Positions 52,101-64,000 of a stretch of DNA of 64,000 bases are shown here, in pieces. The position numbers and the translations under genes were made by a program. The DNA lies in the NCBI GenBank assembly GCA_019054805.1, contig JAHQIY010000004.1, positions 7,076,501 through 7,140,500 on the forward strand. The letters run 5' to 3'. The notes beneath the pieces were generated by a model. It was not told the DNA's origin. It saw nothing but the letters and a program-made list of their open reading frames with translations, and searched no databases. The DNA is from Brachionus manjavacas. Lineage: Eukaryota > Rotifera > Eurotatoria > Ploima > Brachionidae. Positions within the stretch are counted from its first letter, which is position 1. Each line of letters starts with the position of its first letter.

Positions 52101-54828
52101 TGAAATTTATTTTAAACTAAATTCATATTGGACTACTTTTTTAAAAATATACTAGCTAGTCATTGTTTTGTGGTCAACATTTTATAATAGTGTTATCATT
52201 TTTTTAAATTTTAGAGAACACTTGAACAAAGCATGTAGTGAGGCCTTGTTTGTTCATTTAGAAACGGCCACGAATTCTAATACAGATCTGAACCATTGGC
52301 GTTGTTGCTACCATTTGTTAATTGAAGCATTACGCAAGGAACTCAATAGCAACAAATCGCTGAAACCCCCCCAGCAAAATTATTTAAGCAAATGTATCAA
52401 AGATTACATTGACCAAGGTATAGCATTTTATTCAAATTTGATGTCAAATTTGGAAAAAAAATATTTTAGCTTTGAATCGAGTTTATTTGTTGATCTAAAT
52501 TATTATGATAGAACATTAAAAGTGATTGATAAAACAAAAAATTTAAATACACAAATTCGAAGCAAGGATGCAAAATATTGTCTGATGGCTTTCAATCGGA
52601 TATTCATCTATTTGGGTGATTTGGAGCGATATCGAGAAATGATATTTCCATCTCAACCGAACCAGAGAGATTATTCTTTGGCTAGACACTATTATTTAAA
52701 AGCAATTCCATTTGCGCCTAAAGTGTCTCGGGCCTATCACCAACTGGCTATTTTAGCTGTCTATACTAAACGAAGACTTGACTCTTGTTACTACTACTTT
52801 CGGTGCTTACAAGTACCAGTGCCGTTGACAAGTGTTCGGCAATCACTGAATTCAATTTTTGAAGAAGTCAGACAAAAATCAGACATGATTCAAAAAACTA
52901 TTAATCAGGCTAAATTGAATAAAGAAAAAAATAAAATAAATACACAGCACAAATTTAAAAACAGGGTGGAAATTTGGTACAAACCATCTCAATTAAGCAA
53001 AACAGCTTTTCAGAGTGATTCATCTGATTCAGAAGAACTCAATTCTGAGTCTGACAATGAAATTGACGGCAAGTATGCACCAGATGAAAAAGACTTGAGC
53101 ATCAGCGAAGTTAACAAGAGATTTATGCTGAATTATCTCAATTTAATTGGCAAATTGTTCACCAAAGTTGGCATGGAAACATATGATGAAATTTGCTCAA
53201 ATATGCTTCATCAATTCAGCGAGCTACTTAAGCGCAGTTCAAACTCTGTGGGGAAAAACCGTCTTTTACAAATGACAGTAATCAATGTATCTTTGATAGA
53301 AATTATTTACAGAACAATTCACTCCGATATTTCCCAGACAAGAACTCAACTGTCAGAATGTGCTCTTCAATTAAGTCTGGATATGTTCGGCTTGATTGTC
53401 AATCGATTTAATTATTTAATAAAAAAGCATCCTCACAACAACTTGGATACATGGAATCAGCTATTTCCATCTATTAAAGTATTTTTGGATTGGATGCTTT
53501 GTAGCATTAAAATTTGGCATCCTTTTCCAGATCAATTGCGACCTGATTTAGGACCTAACTTTAATAGATGGTCTATTTTGGTCGAATTTTTCAACATCGT
53601 TAACAAAAATGTGAGCTCATTCGAAAATGAGAAAATTGACAATGACTTGTACAAAATAAAACTTGAAGAAGACTTGGAGCTGGCTGGTTTTGTTCCTCTG
53701 CTGTCTTTGCCAAGAGAGGATTATGATTTTCAAAATGATGCCAAAATAAACATTGAATATGTAAAAAATTTTCTGACACAAGAGCTTGTTGAAAAAGAAA
53801 AAGTTAAGAAAAGAATGCGCAAATGTTTAATATTTGCCGAATATTTATGTGGCTTGGAAAAGCCAATAATGAAATTTGATGTTGTAAATAATTGCTACAG
53901 TTTGATCGAAGTAAAAGCTGAGCCCAGACTTGAGGCTAAACGAACAATCAGCACATGCTCAAGTTCGAGTTTTAAGTCAAACACAAATGCTGACGAAATA
54001 GAAGAATCGAACGAAACTAGCACCGAAATATCTGGTGATGAATTGAACAGTTTGAGAGAAAAGCATAGATTTCTGAAAAGTAAAGTGCAAGAACAACAAA
54101 AGCAAGAAAAACAAATCCAATCTTTGGTAGAGGCAAATTTGCAGAGACAAATCGAATTGGAGATTAGACCAAAATTCATAGTTGCCGACACCAATTGCTA
54201 TATAGATTATTTAAATCTAATCGATCTCATTTTAAAATCAAATTATTACATTCTGATACTTCCATTACTGGTTTTAAGCGAACTTGAAAAGTTGGCCAAA
54301 TCAATTTCTAATCTTTTTGATGATTCCCAAGAGCATGCGGAATACTTGCAAAAAAATGCCAAGAGAGCTATTGAATTTTTAAATTCAAAATTTGAGAAGC
54401 GAGAACGAAATATTAAGGCAATGACATCACAAGGATCTATTTTAGAAACCATTCAATTTAGAACTGAAGAAGTAGTAAAACCGGTAAGCGATTTTTAATC
54501 AAATTTTTAAAAAAGTAAAAAAATTTATTAGGGCACAAATGATGAACTTATTTTGGGATGTTGTCTTCATTATTGTAGAGACAATGCAAGAGACTACATG
54601 CCTAATAATAAAAGTAATATTCGAATAATGGAAAAAAATTAATCAACTTCAAATTTAATTTTTAAAGACGATGCTATTCATTTGTTTAGAGATGTCGTTC
54701 TTCTTACAGAGGACAGGCATTTGAGAATGAAGGCGCATACAAGAAATGTACCAGTTAAGAATATAAAACAGTTTTGTAAATGGTCCGGATTATTAGTCTC
54801 TTCAAATGTACTTAGTTGCAGAAAGTAG
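49102..54828 (+). CDS. SMG6: SMG6, nonsense-mediated decay endonuclease
   Basis: Five exons (49102-49622, 49671-49862, 52215-54483, 54532-54613, 54668-54828) give 1074 aa; junction phases agree throughout. SMG6 cleaves mRNAs near premature stop codons after recruitment by phosphorylated UPF1 and the exon junction complex. Residues 27-40 (RHPELARYQP) match the EJC-binding motif (RPDLxxYxP). TLFNPDNPNKP follows further on. Exon 3 holds the 14-3-3-like/TPR domain (ARHYYLKAIPFAPKVSRAYH, AILAVYTKRRLDS, FEEVRQKSDMIQKTINQ). The C-terminal PIN domain has Asp896 (VADTN), Asp998 (GTNDE) and Asp1037 (TEDRH), spaced 102 and 39 residues exactly as the human catalytic triad (1251, 1353, 1392, from memory). 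That separates it from inactive SMG5. Intron 2 is 2352 bp and carries a MITE. Human SMG6 is longer (about 1419 aa) with two EJC motifs; only one is visible here. Confidence 0.95.
49863..52214 (+). other. Large intron 2 of SMG6
   Basis: 2352 bp, against about 50 bp for the gene's other introns. It starts GTAGCA and ends AAATTTTAG. It contains a hAT-like MITE (51247-51555), a 30-bp period duplication of ATATATAAATCTTTATATTT near 50054-50105 and a GC-richer patch around 50765-50945 whose origin is unclear. Confidence 0.8.
51247..51555. mobile_element. hAT-like MITE with 8-bp target-site duplication
   Basis: The left end starts CAGAGTTTTTTTTAAGTCAC; the right end is a diverged inverted copy (CTGTGAGTTAAAAACAAGTATA). 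Flanks TGCTAGAG (51239-51246) and TGCTGGAG (51556-51563) form an 8-bp target-site duplication with one mismatch, as expected for hAT. The interior has AAGTCAAGTCAA-type subrepeats also seen at 22640-22783 and 23581-23628. Confidence 0.75.
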
Positions 54829-55393
54829 CTCGAAATTTTTAATTTTTAATTTATTAGTTTTATTTAATTTGAAAACTAATTATTGATTTTGTGTGATTTT
54901 TTAAGCTTTCTAAATTAAAAAATAAAATTTTTAAAAACTCAAAATTTTCTTTCTAATGGCTTCGGTTTACTAATTAAAATGAAAATGATTCATAACTTTA
55001 AACAATTAGTGAAATTCGAATAAAAGCTAAACAAAAAATTTTTCAACAAGAATCTTAATTCACTATTAATTAAAAAATAGTGACGAGAAAAAATTTATGC
55101 TAATGAAACAAAAATTGGGCATGCTATTCAATTACTAATTTCAAATTTTACTTAATTTTTCAATTCTTACTTTAGTTTAAAAATGTTTATTACACCTTTA
55201 TAAGTTAAAAGAATATAATTATTTCGTTTTTCAAATCCAAACATATAAAATAAAGTTTCAAGATCACATTTTTAGAAAAAATTACTAACCAAAGTTTCAA
55301 ACATAAAATTAAGTCTATTTGATTTGGTGGAAAAAATTAGGTTTTCAAATTTTAAATTATGCCTCTAAATTTTATTTAAGCATATAGATAAAA
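54829..55393. other. Intergenic region between SMG6 and the formin
   Basis: 565 bp, AT-rich. It must hold the SMG6 3' end and possibly the formin promoter (or the two genes are co-transcribed). An ATTAAA/AATAAA-type motif near 54919 could be the SMG6 polyadenylation signal. Confidence 0.4.
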
Positions 55394-59076
<3,683 letters not shown>

Positions 59077-60060
59077 AATTTTATTTTTACAAAATCAATT
59101 TTGAACACTTTTGTAACTTTTCTTTATTATCGAATGAATTCTTATCAATTCTTTTATAAAATTAGTAAAATATTCAAAATAAATAATTAAATTTTTACCA
59201 ATAAAATTCAAATCTTAATATTTGAAATCACTATCTTTATTTTTAGTATAGTATATGTTCAGTTTTCTTTTGAAAATTACATAAAATAATATAACATCAA
59301 TTAATACATCTCTTTAAAAATTAGTGAAATTTTTCTAAAACAAATGAATATTCTACTATTTTTTTCGAGATGCCTGAAGTCTGGCACAACGGAATCATTC
59401 TTAAAATTAAAATCTAAGTATCTCTTCATTGCAGTACGGGTCAAAAAAAAGATTTATTAATCATAAATTTTTTGCCAGGCTTAATAGTATTGAATTGGAT
59501 AGAAGCGAAGAAGTACTACAGAATACAGTTTTTGGCCTCATATTTTTCACCATATTTTTAATGATATCCCTAAGGAAAACTAAATAAATTAATTTTATAT
59601 AAAATGATACTTCATCCATGGAGAATCGTACCCTAGTATTCGTAAATAGTTTATAAATCCGAAAAATCTCTAGCATAGTACGTGCAGATAAATAAACAAA
59701 TAAAGTATAAAATATTTTAATAATAAATAATAATAAATTTAATTGATAATTTTTTTATTAAATATAATTATTGCTTAAAATTTTGTTTACAATTAAAAAA
59801 ACATAATAATTATTTTAAAAAATTTAATTTAATTTAAAAAAAAACGATTTACAAATTTTTTTACCCTTTTCCAAAAAAATTTTTATGAAGAGATATTTTT
59901 GATTGACTCATCAAGGCCACTCATAATTAAGCTTTATTTTATACCGGTATAAACAAAAAGTGGAATTAAAAGTATTAGTTTAAGGCAACGAGCTCGAATT
60001 TCACTAACTTTGAGATTATATTCATTGAATAAGAGAGAAAAAAAAACAGTAAATTTTTCC
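59077..60060. other. Intergenic region with LINE relic
   Basis: Apart from the LINE relic at 59376-59701 there is AT-rich sequence with no supported gene. Confidence 0.5.
59376..59701 (+). mobile_element. Short, decayed LINE fragment
   Basis: In broken plus-strand frames it encodes VWHNG..LK (compare the WH+GLL+KL block of RT) and, about 100 bp later, VFGLIFFTIF (compare VLGPILFTIF). It ends in a weak GCA/TGC stem and an AAAT/AAAC-type tail (about 59685-59701). It has internal deletions and stops. Assignment rests on the order of motifs and tail type. Confidence 0.4.
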
Positions 60061-62811
60061 TTAATGTTCGATTAGATTGATATGCTCGTCTGGGTTCTTT
60101 TCATTTAGATCAACGTAGCTAATTTTTTTGTTATTCTTTGGTTCAATTAGCTCATAATTTTTTTCTTTATGACTAGAATTTGGATGGCTCAAAATTTCCG
60201 AATCTTCTCCCAAATTATTAAAATTATTGGTATCAATGGAATCGAATCTGATTGTACCTTTAGAACCTTTCGATGAAGGTAAACTACTAGTAATTGTCGA
60301 GTTAGACTCTTTCTTGCGTCTGTAAAAAATACTTGATCTATGCTTTTTGTTTGTATCACTATCTAAGTTTAGCACGACTTTTTTACGATTGGTTTCGGAT
60401 TTGTTTTTATCGTCTCTTGTCGTACAAATATCGTTATTGTTGTGGTCATTTTTATCATCTTCTTTCACAGAGTAGGTTTTAGCAATTTTTCGTATTTTGG
60501 ATTCCTTGAATTTATGACTTGCTCGAAATCGATCATTTCCTAGTGACGCACATGAATTTCTGTCTCTAGCTAGCATTGTGCTAAGACGCCTCATATTTGG
60601 ATACCTTAGGAGCAATTTTCGCTCGATTTGACTAATAACCTCATTTCTTACCTCTGAATTAAAGAAACCGTATATTAAAGATATTGCAAGACCCTTCAGA
60701 AAAAAGTTTAATTTTATTTAATTTCAGATATTTTAATTAATTCTAATTACTTGAAATGAGCTGCAAATAATTTCAAAATAAAGACGAATTAACTCAAGTT
60801 CTACAGGTAGTTTTCTTCTCACAAATGGCTGCCAGATACTGAATGCTATATAATAGATACTAAACAAGGGTAAAAGAATGAGGGTAGACTTAGCCAATTT
60901 TCTAAAATTAAAATTTTGCTTATTAAAATAATCTTTAAACAAAAAAATCTTATTTACTTAAATCGATAGTGCTTTGACTCAGTAAGTCGGTTTTTTCTCA
61001 ATTTATTTCTTAGTATTCGTACAATGTTAATGAATAAACCAAAATTTAACTTAAAATAATTGAAAAAAATAATTATCAACGTACATTCTTAGTTTTTAAA
61101 ATTTTACGAAAATTAATAAAACTTGTGGAACGACGTATAAGTACGAAAAAGAGGTTTCAGTATTCCAACATCTAAAAAATTTTAAACTCAATTTAGTTAT
61201 GGATTTAAAATTTTAAATTTTAAATGATCTTTTTGAGTATTATTTGATAAATATTTTTTATCTGTTTTAAAAGTCATAGAATATTGCCATTTTCAAAATT
61301 CAATTGTTTAATTAGTCGGATTATGACGAATATAGTAAATTAATTTCAAATGTCAAATTTAATCAGTATTTCCGAAAGACTAATATTAAGAACCAGGCAA
61401 CATTATTATGACTAAACAATGCTTAAACAATTTAAAATAAAGATTATTTTTTAAATTTATAATTGATACTAAAAAAAAAATGACTTACGAATTTTTTTCT
61501 CCAAAAATGCTCATCAATGTAACAAATGGTATTATCCATAACAATGGTCCAACTATAATATTTATAAGAAAAATATTTAGTCAATTATACAATGTTCAGG
61601 AAGAGTGTCTGATCAATTTCTCATTAAAGTCATGATTAAAATTAAATTTAATTGAATTTAAATTAATACACTTCCGTTATTTAAAAAAAAAATATTTAGT
61701 ATTAATTCTTCATACCCCATCCAAGCGTAATATACAATTTAAAATGATTAGTTTCGCTGAAAGTGGATACCGACACCAATGTATTTAAATATAGTGCTTC
61801 GGCAAATATCATAACATGATTCGATGATTCAGCATATCGAAAAAAACCCATTAAAGTTTTGCATTCCCAATGCTAAAAATTAATATGAGTTTTTATTTTT
61901 TAATTTTCTATTTTAAATTACTGTGACATTCGGATTAAAAGCTAATTTAAAATTTTTCTGAATGATAACATCTTAAAGTTTAGAAACAAATTTAAAATAC
62001 AAATTTAATAGTTTGTTTTTTTATTAACCTTTTGGAAATCCGACTGAATTTACCCAAAAAGTCTCTTTGATTAAATGAGTTATTGAAAAAAGCAAAAATG
62101 AGCCGAACAGATTACAATGCAATATATTTCTGGCACAATGAAGACGTCTAAATAATTTCTTTAGTAAAACTTTTATTGTTAAATAAAGAAAATAGTTTAC
62201 TTAAAACTTATTAACAAAATCATTGCTATAACCAAAGACGCCAACGAAATAATACTTCCAATTTTAGCTATTAATTTTAATCTTTTTAAATGGGACTAGG
62301 AAAAAAAATTGAAAAATACCAAAATATTAATTTAGAAAAAAATACAGTTAAAAGTTTTGCGGATAAGTCTTCCTCAATGCATGCAGTATAGTCTGTGTAG
62401 GATATGTTTCTGCGCATAATCCATGTTCCATCTGGTTGGCAAAATCGTCGGGCAAATTTTTTTGAATTTTCAAATCCAATAAACCATACCGGACATTGCT
62501 GAACAGCCCATTGATTAGCTGGCGTTTCGTCCCAGCATAATATTAAATCAAATGTTTTGGGACATTTTTTGATCTGTTCAGTTGAGTTAACATATTGGTT
62601 CATCTCGTCCAATAAGCATTTTAATCGATTCTCTTCAATTTTGCTTCTTTGAATTACTTCTTTTGATATTTCATTCTCAGACTATCAAGTTTTATGATTT
62701 TTCTTCTTTTTTTAATATTAGAAAACTAAAACTCACTTCAACAGATGACGAGCTCAAGAGACTGCAACTAAAAACGAACAGAAAATACATAAAATACAAT
62801 TTGACTACCAT
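60061..62811 (-). CDS. Class B (secretin family) neuropeptide GPCR
   Basis: Ten exons (62811-62737, 62681-62346, 62295-62201, 62147-62054, 61872-61716, 61552-61489, 61171-61108, 61049-60958, 60901-60751, 60693-60061) give 586 aa, all in phase. In order: signal peptide (LYFMYFLFVFSCS); hormone-receptor domain (residues about 50-125) with its conserved Cys/Trp pattern (CPKTFDLILCWDETPAN, QQCPVWF, RRFCQPDGTW, YTACIE); TM1; TM2 start RLHCARNILHCNLF; TM3 with EALYLNTL; LGWG before TM4; ECL2 SCWN; TM5-ICL3 NFGLFINIVRILRNKL; TM6 KLAKSTLILLPLF; TM7 GLAISLIYGFFNSEV. The TM6 motif favours the PDF/PTH/secretin side over CRF- or calcitonin-type receptors, but the ligand cannot be named. The cytoplasmic tail (about 180 aa) is long, Ser/Asn/Lys-rich and probably regulatory. 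Confidence 0.93.
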
Positions 62812-64000
62812 TTTTGCCAATTGATAACTTACAACACTTTGTTTAGCATTTTTTTAAATAAGATTTCAAAAACCTAAAAAAATTATTGAAGAAATATAAA
62901 TATTTAAACAAAAATGTTAAGCAAATAAAGATTTCAAGAAGCGTGGAAATTGTTTGAAAAAAAATGAATCTCAATCAGAATAAATTTGTCACTAGATTTT
63001 GGTAAATTAATTTAATACCAAATAATAAAAATTATGTAAGCAACTAATAATAAAACTAAGGTATGATAAGAGACACTGAGAATTTTTCAAGATAAAAATT
63101 AAAAATTGTTTTTTTTTCTTCAATTTCACTAATCTGAGTTTTAGCTAAATTATATTTGGTAACTACCTAAAGAAACCAATTAATTCGTTTTGTTTAATTA
63201 AATTTTTGAAATGTACGGAAAAAGATTTCAAGATTTACGTATTTAAAAAAAAGATTTTTGGTTGAATCCGGATTATAATTAAATTTGAGAAAAAAAATTG
63301 TATCTTCAACTTCCTTGATGTTTTTAGCTTGATTACATAAATCAAAGTCCCAATTAAATACCTATTGTCATTTATTTTAAGCTGTTTATTTTTACTCGCA
63401 AAAAACTAGCTTGCTTTGAATTATAAATATGAGTTGATAACAAAGATCTTATCTTTTTTAACATAAGATTCGATTTTGCTCAGAATTTCGAAGCAGTTGC
63501 TACAACACTAGAGTATTCATAAATTTATAAACATAACAAAAATTGAAACTGAAATAGAGATTAAATATTTGGATAATGGTAAAGAAAATTTCTAAAATTA
63601 TGGCAATTTTGACTCTTAATAGTTTAATGCAGTAAATACTGAAATAGATAAAAATAAATATTGATCCTATCTGTTTCTGATTTCTAAATGTTAAACTAAT
63701 TTATTCATTTCTATTTTGATGTAAATTTCTTGATTTCACTAATTTTCCATAGGTTAAAGCAATAGATTTTGTTTGAAAACTTACTATTTTTGAATAAAAT
63801 AGAAAAAAATTGATAGTTATTTTTAGTTTTAATTTATTCCTTATCGCATCACGTAATCAGCAGGGATACTTAATTGTTTACCTTAGCCTTATCATCTAAA
63901 CACTTCGTTCTAATATTTGAGTTTTAGAAATGTAAATTATTAAATTCATTTTTGAATTAGCATGAACATTTAATCTGACATGTGATAATCTTTTAAATAT
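62812..64000. other. AT-rich region upstream of the GPCR
   Basis: No gene supported up to the window end. It should hold the GPCR promoter. Confidence 0.5.

Noticed and set aside
52168-52214. ATG at 52168 as the start of a separate gene
   Set aside because: These codons lie upstream of a good acceptor (AAATTTTAG at 52214) whose phase matches the exon ending at 49862, and homology to SMG6 begins just after it.
61489-61552. Reading the GPCR exon as an ECL2 segment in another frame
   Set aside because: The phase from the preceding exon gives a hydrophobic TM4 (VGPLLWIIPFV) directly after LGWG, and the true ECL2 with its CW pair is in the next exon.
62029-62053. Longer version of GPCR exon 4 ending at a GT near 62028
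   Set aside because: Its phase would not fit the next exon (HWECKTL); the GT at 62053 keeps frame and family alignment.

Overview
The window is nuclear DNA of a small, AT-rich (roughly three quarters A+T) animal. The evidence is class B neuropeptide GPCR, formin, SMG6, SLC25A46, SDF2 and DDAH genes, most of their introns only about 48-56 bp, intronless alpha-tubulin genes, and many non-LTR retrotransposons and MITEs. The combination suggests a monogonont rotifer (Brachionus-like), but that is an inference; no species-diagnostic marker was identified.

Layout. 1-26640 is a repeat-rich tubulin region. It holds a 3' fragment of an alpha-tubulin gene (1-838), an intact alpha-tubulin gene (10499-11848, +) and a third intact one in inverted orientation (25062-26417, -). 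Positions 1-4181 and 11011-15218 are a near-identical direct duplication (offset about 11 kb) carrying tubulin 3' end, spacer, a 5'-truncated LINE and the start of a Mutator-like (MULE) transposase gene. Two further LINEs (about 5940-8559 and 16797-20824), a tRNA-derived SINE (21966-22262), hAT-like ends and small inverted-repeat elements fill the rest.

27417-38236 holds three lineage-specific genes: a Lys-rich protein (-), a proline-rich protein with a C-terminal EF-hand (-), and a membrane-anchored Ser/Thr-rich protein built of six almost identical 248-residue repeats (+), broken by a single-base change in an A-run. 38373-48781 is a block of minus-strand genes: a DDAH-like protein with substituted catalytic residues, the ER chaperone cofactor SDF2 (ending HTEL), a cysteine-motif/coiled-coil protein, and the mitochondrial outer-membrane carrier SLC25A46.

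49102-59076 holds two plus-strand genes head to tail: SMG6, the nonsense-mediated-decay endonuclease (five exons, 1074 aa, PIN aspartates at the expected spacing), and an INF2-type formin (nine exons, 1086 aa). 60061-62811 (-) is a ten-exon class B GPCR. Exon chains were built by hand from splice signals and reading frame, and each totals an exact number of codons. Two introns, in DDAH and INF2, appear to use GC-AG borders.

The genes look like independent housekeeping or signalling units rather than one pathway. The points most worth following are the DDAH pseudoenzyme candidate, the homogenised repeat protein, the tubulin duplication/inversion, and a shared 3' hairpin-plus-microsatellite architecture of the LINEs.
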